Assembly: GCA_000708835.1 (NCBI GenBank)
Contig: DF237305.1
Coordinates: forward strand, 1-64,000
From: Klebsormidium nitens
Lineage: Eukaryota; Streptophyta; Klebsormidiophyceae; Klebsormidiales; Klebsormidiaceae
Direction: 5' to 3'
Length of the DNA: 64,000 nt
The position numbers and the translations under genes are program-made. The notes beneath the pieces are model-generated. The model was given only the letters and a program-made list of their open reading frames with translations, had not been told where the DNA came from and made no database searches. Positions 1 through 11,731 of this stretch are shown piece by piece. The stretch's first letter is position 1. Every line of letters begins with the position of its first letter.

Positions 1-240
1 TTTAACCTCAAACCTTCCCGCGCCTCCCCGAACTGCCACGTGTCCATGACCAGTGGGCAAATGGTCAGAGCGGGTGAACGTGAAGAGTACAGATCCCGGT
101 TGTCCCCCCTTGCCATTGGCTGCGCTGTCCTACTACGGTACCTACGGTACCTACCTGAGAGAGGCTGAGGCTACGGTACCTCTCTAGCCTAGGCCAGGGG
201 ATTGAATACCGTAGAGGCGATGATGTGCAAACTAGGTACA

Positions 241-524
241 TACCGTACCAACACGCCGGTTGGGCAGATTTTTGCCCAATAATTAATTTCGATTGATAAT
301 GGACGTTTGAAAATTTGGGCAACTCGTTTTGGAATTTTTGAGAGATTTGGGCAACTCTGCATTTATTGCGGAATCCCTTCTTCTACCACTCAAATCTCAT
401 CAAAAAAGAAAAATAGAATTTTGAACCATTTGAAACATTGGGCAGAGTGGGTCGGAATATATCAAAATATTGGGCAAATTGTCAAAATTATTAATTTCTG
501 CCCAACCGGCGTGTTGGTACGGTA
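241..524. mobile_element. MITE, Tc1/mariner (Stowaway)-like
   Basis: The two ends are perfect inverted repeats of about 28 bp: the left end begins TACCGTACCAACACGCCGGT, and the right end (to 524) is its reverse complement. Both ends carry TA at the outer edge, which fits a TA target-site duplication of the Tc1/mariner type with inner repeats of about 26 bp. The 284-bp body is AT-rich, has no credible reading frame and holds several copies of a TTGGGCA core in both orientations. A non-autonomous element is the simplest reading. Family assignment is inferred from the TA border only. Confidence 0.75.
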
Positions 525-730
525 CACCCGTAGGATAGTACATTGCATGGAACTGCCATTGCGGGGCGCAACGCGGAAAGAGAAGGGATCAAAACAAGTT
601 CTTCGTTCAGAGTGATGCAACAGTGCCAACACTCGATGACAGGAGCTCTCTCGCTTTCCATCGCTTCCCCTCGGATATGTAGCTGACCCCAACTAATACT
701 GGAAGAGCTCATTCAAATTCTGGAGCTGCA

Positions 731-3700
731 ATGGGTTATACTGCGCAGGACTTGTTCAAGACTAAGATATGCGAGTACTACAAGGAAGGACGTTGTCCAC
801 GTGAAAAATGTACCTTTGCTCACGGTGAAGCGGAGCTCAGAAGGCTCCCTCCCCAGAGAGGTATGCCATTTTAGTTGAGCTGCAATGAAGATGGTTGTCA
901 ATTCAGCGGTAGGATTCTATGCTCTGCCTGGATGCACCTCTGCTGGAATCAACATCTCGATCTTCTCATGGTTAGAGCAACCTTTTGTTTGGGGCTGATG
1001 ATGTGAGAACGTGTGCTTACTGCCAAACCTCTTCCCTTACTACAGGTTCATCTCATGTATTGACCTATATGAATCTTCCTGGCGCAACACTGTTTGTTAT
1101 TTTGGACACCACGATCTTATATTTAGGATCTGATACTCAGGGAGAGGTTACGACCAGTGGAGGGGTCCCCTTCCAGGTCATCTGGACAGGAGAGGTCCCA
1201 GACAGTATTCTCCAAGACCTAGGTCACGAACTCCACCCGACTACCGAGGTTGGTGTTAGATCATGCCCTGTTCCTGCCTTATAGATTGAAGGGGAGTTCT
1301 CAAGCGGTTGGTTTGTACAGTTGAGCCTGAACTTTGACATGTCCATATTAACTTCAATACCTTGAGTCTGCAGAATTCCACAGCCTCGAATATCCAGACA
1401 AAGCATTATGCATCAAACCCCCAGTACTTTGTTGGATGTTGCTATGCAGGACTCTTATCAACATGCCCAATGCAGGACTCCTATTGGAGAGCTCAAAGAA
1501 GGATCTTTCGATCAAACAGGCAAACCTGAAGATGGTTTTTCTTGAACAATTATGGCGGCCTTTGCGTTAAGTAGCTCATTCGTGCTGTTTGTACGAGTGG
1601 TAAGGACTTGTCAGCAAGTGGAAGCTCAGCTTGCTTATGCACTCTCAGGAAACCTTCGGGAGAGGCTTTTCATGGTGCATTATGCACTTTATGTAGCTGA
1701 GCTGCTGAGGGCCTGCTGGGAAGTTCTGTACTTTTTGAAGGGTAGAAAGATTTGAATCTCATCCTCTTTTCCAGCAGATACCAATGGTCGCTGGGAACCA
1801 CGCGCTCCCTTAGCGGAACGCCTTGGAGACAGGCGGCCACTCAGGCGCTCAGGGACACCAGGTTCTCCTTCCAGGCAGGTGGTCCTGGGCTCAGGCCCCT
1901 CCCATGTTAAGCAGCATGGCATTCTGCAGGCCTTGGAGAACTGGTGCCTCTAGAGTCTAGATTCTTGTTGGATTCAAGTTCCAGGAGATCAAAGAATTCA
2001 GGTAAAGTCGGTCTTTTGCTGCAGGTAGTTGAATGGCAGCCAGCGTCCTTTTCACAGCACTTTCATTCTTTCTACGCAGCCGAGAGCCCTCCCCTAAGCG
2101 TGCTCGAGTGGATGCCAGCCCGGATGCTCCCAGACACTCTTCTAGCAACGAGGGGCGGGGAAGAGAGCGGGACAGCGAGCGGGATGAGGACTCACATGAG
2201 AACGAGCGCGAGCGTGAGCGCGAGCGCGAGCGCGAGCGTGAGCGCGAGCGCTCTGCATCTCCTCAGCGGTCTCAGTCTCCCCTCAATGATGCTCGGCACG
2301 CGCAGCTTGCAAAGAGGGTAGGTGGCTAGGGTGACCCTTCTTGCAGCTGATGAACGAAGAAGTGTCCGCCTCTTTCATGCCACTGGAAGGAGCGCTACGT
2401 TGCCTGCTGCCATCTCAAATTGCAGATGAGGTCTTGTCGCTTCCCAGAGTTACCTTGTACTTGATTCTCGATCGCAGAAGACTGACACCCCCTGCTTGAA
2501 GAAGCTGGTCTACTTTCTCTTTGCCTACAGTGATCGCTCAATCGTAATATTAATCCTGTCTTGCGGATTGCCTGTGCAGCTTGCAGAGGAGAGAGCGGCC
2601 AATGAGGAGTTGGAGGCTAAGTTGGCTGCCTACGAGGATATCCGCTCGGAGCTTCCTGAGTTGCAAGCAGAGAATGAGCGCCTAACAAAGATCAACATGG
2701 CGCAGAAAGAGAAGCTGGAGATCATGCAGGTGTGCGATTGGCCTCCAGATTCCTCATCTGGTCACCGGAGCAATATCGTTATTGCTGGCCAGAGTATGCA
2801 AACAAACCTCCGTGTGTGCTATGGTTCATCTGAAAGCGGCACCACTACTGGGAACTATATATGTACTCCAGAGGCTTGAACTTCAAGGCCGTGATTTGGA
2901 GGCAAAGGAGTTGCAAAAGGGCTAGGGAGATACTGTTGAAGGATGCAGCCACCTTCACAATTGTCACTTATGGGAGACTACTACAGCAATAATCCCATTC
3001 AGGGCCCAATTGCTTTCAATTCCTGCTCACTCAGGTAAGTAGCCTTCATAGTGGTTAGCCTTTCATTAATTCAGCTTAGGCAATGAAGATCTGCTGGGGG
3101 TCATGACACAGGTTTTTCTGGTGGTGGCAGTCTCGTCTGCCAGGAGAGCCTTGAGATAGGTCAAAGCTTGTCTATTCACCACTTTGGGAGCACTCCAGTG
3201 CATGTTTTGTAGCGGGTATTGTCCTCTTTCAGACGTGTACTTGGGCAGGCCTGTTGGTTTCGCAGGATACTGCTCCCAGCTTTTTGCTGTGGACAGTTTG
3301 ACGCCTCTGCAAAATCACCTGACACAAACGTTCTAGTATGTTGTATAGACTGTCTGCTGGACATATTCGGTGGCAATGCTGAGCACTTAGAGGCAGACGG
3401 TGTGTTTGCAGGACTTGGTCGACAGAAAGAACAGGGACATTGTGGAGAAGGACATCAAGCTGGCCAAGCTCCAGAAACGGTCAAAGGCCGCGGAGGACAA
3501 CACGTGGTGGGTCTCCCCGTAGTCCCCACCCCCCCACCAGGCCAGACTACTGAATCCATTGTATCTGAGACTCTGGCATGTACTGCAGGGGTTCTGAGCA
3601 ACCTTCTTCTTCGCAAGGTGACTTTTGATCTAGATATAAAGAGACGTGAGGGGCGAAGTCAGAGTAACAAAAGACGTCAGCAAGGGTCCAGGGGCGGCGC

Positions 3701-5080
3701 TGCTGTGATGTGGCTGATCCATCCCGTCTTCCTGGTGGTGCAGGGCGGTCGGGCAGTTGAAGAAGCTGGCCAAGGCTGACCAGCAAAAGAGATTGTAAGC
3801 CATCAGTACTGCCTTATGCAGAAAGTTCTGGTTGACAAGCCTTGTATCTCGTTGGCATCCCTGTTATCAGTTTAACCCTTGTTTGAAACACTCGCTCTTG
3901 AAAGTTCACCATTTTACTCTTCATTTGAAAGTGTGGTTCCTAATCGGGTTCCACGTGCTCGTACCTTCATCGTGGTCTGCCATGTTGCATTCACCACCAT
4001 TTGCTTATGCAATTGATTGATCTGCAACTCCCAGGGCTGAGCAGCAGTACCGGCAGCTGCTGGACGAGGCCCTTGAGGTGCTGCGCGATCACCCCGCCCT
4101 GGTCGACGACGGCGCCGACGTGTTCGCCATCCCAAAAGCGGACGGCCTCCGCCTGGAGGGGCGGCAGAAGGCAGACCACGGCCCCGGGGCGAACGGCACC
4201 CTCGAGGAGAAGACCCGCAGGGCGGCAATTGTGGAGAAGTCCCCGATCAAAAACACGGAACCCCCAAACCACGAGATGCGGTCGCCGAACGCTATGGTGC
4301 TGCGAGAGAGGGGTCACGAGGGGGACGGTGATCCGCCGCTAACGCGAGAGGGTTCCGGTCGGTTGTGGCGGGCGGGGGCCAGACCGTATGGGGGGGGCCA
4401 GGCGAGGGGCGACGCCTGGGACGTTGCCAAAGGGGACGAGGATGGGGCGGCGAACAAGGGGGAGGCCGGCCTGGCGAAATACCCGGCAGATATGGAGAGG
4501 CTGACACGGAAGGTCCAGACCGCAGCACAGAGCGAGGTGGGAGGGGGCTTCTTCAAAACCCCGGCGAATGTGGTGCGCAATACCAAGCGCTTTGAGGAAG
4601 CTAGCGGCTTGGGCCCGGGGGCCAGGGGGAGAGGGGGGGCGACTGAGAAGGCACCGGCGGAGGAGCGCGCCACTGCTACCAATGGAGGGAGGTCGCCGCC
4701 GGAGGCGGGAGAGTACACGGAGACGGCCAAGGAGGAGTTCCGGAACATGGCGTATCCTATGCCCATTGTAAAGGACACGGTCATGCAAGTGAGTTGGACG
4801 GACCCGCTAAATCCACCATCCGTTTTCACAACGTCCTGAGGACGCGTTTGACGTCTGCATGGTGTTCTAGATTGTCGTAGTCCCCATCGGCTCCACATGT
4901 GAAGCGGGAACTGGAAGGGAAGGCGAAGGTTTGTAAAAGTAGAAGCAAGGCTTTGGTTCTTTTCCAAAAGGTGGCTCAGAAGTTGCTAGGCACTTTCTTG
5001 ACGATGATTTCCGAATATGTGCTCTGGTCTCCTTGCAGGCATGTTATGAAGAGACTTCCGAGGCCGTCAATATCGGATAG
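731..5080 (+). CDS. CCCH zinc-finger protein with RE-rich and coiled-coil regions
   Basis: A multi-exon gene. Exon 1 starts at ATG 731 and encodes one CCCH finger, ICEYYKEGRCPREKCTFAH (spacing C-x7-C-x4-C-x3-H), then splices at 860. Later exons encode a Pro/Arg segment (about 1774-1875), an Arg-Glu dipeptide tract with SR-like serines (about 2081-2318), and a heptad-like coiled coil (about 2580-2727, continuing at 3412-3514 and 3744-3794). A long hydrophilic exon follows from 4036 to about 4788. The layout resembles plant C3H40-type proteins, which are presumed RNA-binding; this is a resemblance I recall, not a search result. A nuclear RNA-processing role is inferred. Internal exon borders around 1.8-2.1 kb are provisional. 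The last exon probably ends near 5056-5080, because a terminal exon read in frame gives a stop at 5078-5080 but its phase is uncertain. Confidence 0.75.
2199..2252 (+). repeat. Hexanucleotide GAGCGC/GAGCGT tract encoding (Arg-Glu)n
   Basis: About nine tandem GAGCGC or GAGCGT units lie inside the CCCH gene and encode alternating Glu and Arg. In another frame the same bases read as a Ser/Ala/Val repeat, so that open frame is a shadow. Such RE/RD tracts are typical of splicing-associated proteins. The tract is prone to length change. Confidence 0.8.
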
Positions 5081-6472
5081 GGCTGCCCCTTGAGTAGCTT
5101 CTCAGAGGCAAGAGACGAATGAAATGGTTCGGTTGAATGAATCTAGCGAGATGGCAACTCGAAAAGAGTTGTCGAGGACCAACTCTTAGAAAGCAGGTGC
5201 AGGGAGTGTCCATGCAATCTCGTGGGATCAGCGCAAGAGTGCTGGTTCAACAATACACGAGTATGTATTCACTTAACTTTATGTTACACCCTGGCGGATC
5301 CGAGTGTCGGCAGCTTGTGGAACTTCGGATAGTACATCAATAGTTGCGTACAGTGGTAAGGACTGTGTTGGGTACAGGGCCAGGCAGGAGGGAGCGCTTT
5401 CTGAACCTGTGAAAACTTGGAACACAACTGGAGTTGCTCTTGTTGGATACTGATATGTCCAAAGGAGAGACGCGTGTATTCAACGCCATGCATGATCAAC
5501 TCCTTTTATGAGGATTAAGTTTTAGAGTTCGAAGCCGCATGGGGTACATGTGCCGCAAGGGACAATCAAATGTTTCTGAGATCGTGGGTATGACGTGAGG
5601 CTGTTGTGACTTGTCCGATCGAACGTCGACGGTTGCATGATCGTGATTGGGAGGACAAGATGTATTTATGCTGTTGCTGCCAGTAGATTTTAAGCATGCA
5701 AATTACTGCGCAGTTCTAGACCGTAGCGTCGGTATGCATATGGTGTGTATTGAGACTTTCTATTATCCGATATATAAGCATTTTTGTTCTGCAAATATGA
5801 AGACATGCTGTGCAAACCTCACATGTGCTCATGCCCGCGGCCGCCCATGCGAAGCGTAGCTATATGGCTTATCTGACTATATCGCGAGCTTGAAAAGAGA
5901 TCGACTCATTATCCATCCGCACCGCAATTTTGTTCGCGGACTCACCGTCGCATGTTTGGACAAAGTCAAGATGCACATTGTCGCTCGGAGTCGTCTCGTG
6001 AGCGCTCATGCATGTCAGGATAACGTACTGATGTACTGAAAGTTTGCCATGGACGGTTCCTTTTCAAAGCTCAAGACTTGCCCTCTAGCAATATACAGCG
6101 ACACATGACGGCCGACCCGAAATCCTAGTGAGTCGCAAGCAAAGGAATGGGCAACTCGCCATGCGTGAAGAAAGACGTGGCCCACGTTCGTCCAGTAACG
6201 TACAGGCAATACATGCTTGCTCAAATCTGGCGCCTGACAGGCCGTGAACGTTTTCAGAATATACACAATTCAAGCCAGCTGAGCTGACTAGCGCAAGATA
6301 AAGTTGATCCCAGCAAGACAAAAACAGGCGCGGCAGTTCCTGTGGGCCATGTATCTGCTTCTGCAATGCTGCAAGGAGATTCAATTCAGAGAGTTCCAGA
6401 TCAGCACGCACGGTCAGTTCAGCGTACCGCACCCTACCCCTGTAGCTGCCATTTATTCCCCAGGGTGCCTTC
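5081..6472. other. Intergenic region between convergent genes
   Basis: About 1.4 kb between the 3' ends of the CCCH gene (+) and the WRC gene (-). Only short open frames without family resemblance are present. I see no repeat, RNA gene or clear terminator. Confidence 0.5.
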
Positions 6473-9400
6473 TCAAAGGAGGGCAGCCACTTTCCCAAGT
6501 AATGGCTTCTCCCGTAGAGCCCTTTGGCTCGCCGGCTTGCAGCAGAGGGGGAAGCACGCGTCGGCTGCTCCATGGCCAACGAAGCCCACCACAAAGTCCG
6601 CGTCCTTCTCTAGTTGTTTCGCGTACGCCCTCACCTGCGCCTGCAAGATCGATCCGCTGACCCGTTACAAGCCAGCTTAGCAACAGAATATTGGACAATC
6701 AGAGTTTTTGGAGACCACAAGATACCACAACTTGATCATCCGCGAACAGTGGCATAAAGTTGTGCGAAATTTCTGAAAGAACCGTGGATTGCATTAACAG
6801 CTTGGGCTGTTCTCATGTTGGCCCACCGAAAGACGCATCGTGGCGGCGTTCTCCAAGTCCTTATGCTTTACTCTATTCTACGTTCCTCATGACCCCAAGA
6901 AGCAGACGAGCCGAAGGGTATCGCGCATGCGGAGACCAGAGCCGGCATCAATCTCACCTCGACGTCGCCCTTGGTGAGAGCGTCCCGGATGGCGGCCTCA
7001 TGCCCGTCCATCCAGAAGTCGGGTGCGTCTACGGGGACGACGCCCGGGAGGTAGCCAACCGAGCACTTGTGGGCGTCGAAGATCTGCTGCAGCCGCAATT
7101 CCAGAACGGCCTCCGCCTCGTTCCGCGTGCTGCCGTCGTACAGCGACTGTACAGGCAGCCCGGAACGGATGCTTCAATGTTGAAACAACTTATTTTCATG
7201 CCTATCTTTCATAGGATGCCTCATACCTAAACATTGAAGTAGTGCTTCCGTCGTACAGGGACTGTCCCTGTACAAAAAGTGCATGACGGAGGCTTTTAGT
7301 CGCACCTTTTCAGGGCCAGTCTGGCGCTTCCTAGCGGCCAGGAAGCGCACACACGCACCGGGGGGAAAGGGACTACGATGAAGCAGGTAATGTTTGGACG
7401 AAGCCGTCCCTCTCCGAAATCCTTTACAGGAGGGAGACGGAAACGGGGATGGTGTGACACCTTTCAGCCCAGCACCTGTCCTATGAGCGCTCTCGTCAGA
7501 AGAACTGCCAAGAACCTTCCAAAGTTGCGGAAGGAACGAACCGTTCTTAAGTTAGAGCGTTCAGGAGCGGAACCGCCACAATTCCCGCTCACAAGGCCGG
7601 AATGCTCCATTCTTACGTTAAGAGCTGCACACTCGTCTGCAGTTATCATCCCCCCTCGTCTCAAAATTGTCAACGACTTTGAAGCCAAAGGAGAGCGGCT
7701 CACCCGTACGAGCTCCTCCGTCGCCTGCAGCACCCAGGTCCCGATCGGCGTGACCACGAGGTGCACGTGGCCCCGGCCCCCCGGGCGGAGGTTGGATTCT
7801 CGGGCGACCCCCAGCAGGTCCGCAGTGGAGGGCAGATTGGGCCACGAGTCGGCCAAAATGGCGTGCGAGTGCCACGAGAAGGGGTCCTCTGCAACCTGGG
7901 GGGAGAAAACAAGCACCAAGCATCAGCGAAGAGCTCTTCTTGCTCGTTCTTGGCTCGGTGCAAACTTCCTTGTTTCACAGTCTGTTGTTTCAGCCATAAC
8001 AAACACTTGCGAGATCGGCTCTCTCTGGAGAAAAGGGTAACACCTAATCTTTTGGATTCTAAGAGCAGTAGTAGGTCTGGAAAACTCAAGCAGCAGAGCC
8101 GGAGAGGAGGTTTGGAAGTCGTCACAGAAGCACTGAGTGCAATCTGAGTCCGAACATGATCCACATTCTTTACAAGGAGCAGACTTGTTTATGGGGGACA
8201 CCTACAATGTCCTGAGAAGATGGTGAAGCCGTGGAAGCGCCTCAAGTTGCAACACAAGCCTACCAATCTGAGGGCAAGAGAACACTCAGGGAGCAGGTAC
8301 TTACAGAAGCAACCCTGTGGACTGAAGTGACCCCAATGCTAGAAACACAAGCAGCACGGAAGCTGAAGGCTCTCACAAGCCTTTGCTTACCTGCACGTGG
8401 TCATGTGAGCCTCGGCCGACGCGCGATGGCACAATCCCTAACAAGGCCTCCCCCTTGTTGCCAGTCCCGCGGTGCTTCAAAATGCCACCCCACTCACACT
8501 CCTGAAACGCGGCCGCACCACCAACTGCTTCCAGCAAATTAGCATAGAAAGTGCTGCCGTGCAGCCGCATGCGCTTCCACGTGGCGCCGTCCAATCTACT
8601 CCTCTCTAGCTCCGCTGCGCTCCACTCGCCAACGACGCAGCTAATTGTAGGAAGCGGGAGGCAGTCGGATGAGCTGTCGGAAATGCAGACGACCTCAGCA
8701 CCGTATTGCAACTTGCAAACGCTTGATGCTGGTTGTGGCAAAGCTGGCTCAATCTTGACTCCAGAGACCTTTCGTCTCTTAACACAGCGATCTCTGTCGC
8801 CGTTCCGAGCTGCGATTCCGAGAAGCTTTCGGGCAGTTGGTCTCGCACGCTTTGCCAGCCTTGCACTTTTCCGCACCTCCACGCACTGTCCTGCAGCCCC
8901 CAACTGCTGTCCCCCAATTCTTCCAACCTTGCAGCTGACGGCCGAGACTTCTTCCAAGGCCTCCACATCAATGACTTGCGTGCCCCAGTCCTCAGCTCCT
9001 ACTCCTTCCTCTCGAGCTTTGCCTAATTGAACCACCACTCCCGGGCCCCCTTCCACCAATTGCATTGGGACCTCAACACGCTTTACGGGTCGTTTGCTCA
9101 AACGCTCCCTCGTTTGACTGCCAAACTTGCGCCTCCTAGGACGGCCCTGCTGCCTCCGAGAGTCCATTCCTGTGACCTGCTTGTTGCCGTTCGTACTCTC
9201 TTTTCCCACTGCCGGCCGTCCTTCAACCGAGCAACTATTGGTCCCGCAGTTTGTCCGCGCTAAAGAAGCCCCTTTGCCGCCCTTCTTGACACCCAACCGC
9301 TTCTGCTGGCTGTGCTTGAGGCACATCGCTCTGTAGGGTTGCGCAAGAAAAGGGCACTGCCAGCCACTACCTGCGCGTCTGCTGCACTGACTCCCCTCCT

Positions 9401-9819
9401 GACTCCCCTCCCCGGCGGGGCACCCAGCTTTCTGCTGGCGGTCCGCAACGCTTGCTCCGTCCTCCAGCTTGCAAAAGACGACAACATGGGCCCCTTGGGC
9501 GCTCCCTAGATCTGCATGATCCTTCCTCTCAGTCGGCCTTCCCGAGGTTGTGGGCTCTTCAAACATGTCACTGAGCTTGCGAAGCCTTCGCCCCGGAAGG
9601 CCCTCAGAACCATTAGCCCGCACACGTTTCCTGGCCCGAGCCTCTGGGAAAGTGTTGAGGCCCACTGCTGGTGGATCTATGCAGGGAACGTTCTGCAGCC
9701 GCAGTTCCCGTCGGCTGGGGACATCCTCCGACTCAACCGCCTCACGAAACTTGTGGGCCAACATTTCAGACAGCTTTGAAGAATGACTAGCCGCGTGGCT
9801 TAACGTTGTAGTTTGTGAC
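6473..9819 (-). CDS. WRC-domain protein, function unknown
   Basis: Four exons fit together in phase 0: 9819-8391, 7895-7704, 7146-6958 and 6640-6473 (stop TGA at 6475-6473). The first has a good acceptor (cccag before 9819), so at least one 5' exon is missing from this model; an in-frame ATG lies at 9764. Within the large exon, CSRRAGSGWQC followed by ten residues, C, two residues and H gives C-x9-C-x10-C-x2-H, exactly the WRC zinc-finger spacing, set among basic runs typical of nuclear proteins. Near the exon end, FYANLLEAVGG...W resembles the core of an ARID helix pair, but weakly. The last three exons encode about 180 residues of ordered-looking sequence that I do not recognise. WRC domains are known from plant regulators such as GRFs; a nuclear regulatory role is inferred only. 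Confidence 0.65.
7136..7272. repeat. Partial duplication of an exon start and splice acceptor
   Basis: On the minus strand the true exon begins after ...gtacag at 7146 and encodes SLYDGST. About 110 bp upstream, at 7266-7246, a second near-copy of the same acceptor and exon start again encodes SLYDGST before running into a stop. Between them an inverted pair, CTTCAATGTT (about 7170) and AACATTGAAG (about 7231), flanks a short AT-rich stretch. This could be a small insertion that duplicated its target. Confidence 0.55.
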
Positions 9820-11731
9820 CTGGGAGAAGACAGAATGTGAGCTCAGTGAAGAAACTTAATCGACAAGACATCAAACAACATGTCTCTGTGTAAAGACTTT
9901 CTGATGGGAAGGAGGGACCCGGATACTAGTTTCTTCCAGGCGATAAAGCACTGGGCGGATCATAGCGAGACTGGGAACACAGCTCAGGGCGCGTAAGAAG
10001 CGATACCGCCCGTCAGAGTTTCTAATGTGCCCGGTCTTCTTGCCGAGAAATACCATCCGAAGCAACCAGACTTATGCAAACAGGTTCGAAGAATGTGGTG
10101 GAGGCAATCAACCAGAAGCCACTTGAAATGAACCTGACTTGAGTGGAACATATCATAGCTACAAGATAATGATAACGAGCTTTTATAACAGAGGGAATCT
10201 TAGCAGTCATTGTAGAACTCAGCGGGCCAACTTGTCTGTTGGCAACTGTGAGATGAGCGTTTGTGTCTGCAGAAGGAGATAAAGAAATCCCCATAGTGCT
10301 CTCGATGCAAGGGCACCACACTTATAATCCAGCTGCTTCATTAACCCTCGTGATCTGTCACCTAGTCACCTGGTCGCCCGGCCCGCCCGGATTTGCATTA
10401 CATGGGCGACAGTTTTATTTTGCAGCCACTCCTTCAAAAGACCAGTCGCCAACATTTCTTCTTCAAATGATGCACAGTTCTTTCTTCAAGCCACCCTAAT
10501 TTTGCAAAACCAAGTGCTTCAAGAGTCCAACGCCCACTTTGGGCAGTCTTACCTTGCGGGATGAGCAACCCCATCACTTGGGGATTGTCACCAACTACTG
10601 GCGGCAGAGATTGCATGGAAAAGCACTGTCGGGGAATCCAGGTGCCACTGATGCGTCCACGCTGCCTTGTGCTGCATAAGTCTAAGTCTAGAAATGTCTG
10701 GAGGTGCAATGGTACGAGAGCATTCAGGGCAACGTGCCAACTTCATCTACAGAGCTGCTATACTCAAGCGATCCACCACCCTGCAATGCACTTTAGCTTG
10801 TCGTGCCCCCGGTTGTGCCTTGTTATGCTAACAGACTTTATCTACAGCGCCCTAGAACCATTGAGGCCGGAGAAGGCAGACTGCAGACCTGTATTTCAAG
10901 GTGATGATAAAAGAGAGATGCGGATCAGTGCATGGTGACCTAGGACCAGGTAGTAGGTACTTCGTGCTTCGAAGTTCGCAGCACCGCCCAAATGCTCAGG
11001 TCGATCAGGGATCCCCTCAAGTATTAACGTAACCCGCCTTGGTTAAGACGCCTTGGTTAAGCAGTCTACCTACCTATCTACTCCAGCGCCGAGGCCCGTA
11101 CTTGAATCCTAGCCAAATCTCCTTTGTGTGGGTTAAGGTAAACCACACTTTGCCCATTCAACAGTGGAAGTGCAGACGTTGCCGCGTTTGCTCGCGCGCA
11201 GGGCTAAATGTGGCCGGCAGTAGGGAGAAACAGAGAACAGTTTTGCATTTTGAAAGGCAACGTATGGCATAGTGCATGATGCAACAGATGAAATTCTGCA
11301 AAGGCCGAATTGCGAAGAGCAAAATGCCTTTGGCGTCAGAACAGCAGGTGCGAGCTGGAGCTCAGCAATCATGGGGCAATTCTTGATTGATCAGCTCAGA
11401 TTTGCCAGACACCTGCGTCACCCTAAAGCAGTGTAGCACAACGAGGACCGCAAGACATTGCAAAAGCCTAAGTTAGTGAGGCCTGCAATCTACTGGGCTA
11501 ATGTGAACAGCGGATTGGTAACCCCGTCAACGTCACTGATGTTCCTTCAAATGGCACAATGGGGGAGAAATGTAGTGCAATACATGTTGACTGAGACCGA
11601 CAACCTGCCGGGCTGCCAGCTGGTAGGCAGCTGGAGGGCTGCATCTATTGACGGGCCGCTGAACGTGACAACATCAAACTTGATGCAATTAATATAAAGA
11701 CCTAGCGTTCGACAGGGCCAGCTAGCAGGCG
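9820..11731. other. Intergenic region, no gene assigned
   Basis: About 1.9 kb. It probably holds the missing 5' exon(s) and promoter of the WRC gene (-) and the promoter of the P5B ATPase (+). A minus-strand segment near 10065-9873 (64 codons, Arg-rich) is a candidate exon, but no family resemblance supports it. A TATAAAGA string occurs at 11693-11700, which seems too close to the ATG at 11732 to be a sure TATA box. Confidence 0.4.

Noticed and set aside
4314-4967. 217-codon minus-strand open frame
   Set aside because: It lies antisense to the long GC-rich exon of the CCCH gene. Its Pro/Arg/Ser-rich composition is that of a shadow frame.
7378-8040. 220-codon plus-strand open frame
   Set aside because: It is antisense to a WRC-gene exon (7895-7704) with a proper acceptor and donor, and it has no family resemblance.
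8551-9779. Several plus-strand frames of 75-160 codons
   Set aside because: All are antisense to the large WRC exon, which carries the zinc-finger motif on the minus strand.
11640-11731. TATA box for the P5B gene at 11693-11700
   Set aside because: It lies only 32-39 bases before the ATG, so the transcript would start almost at the start codon; not supported as a functional site.
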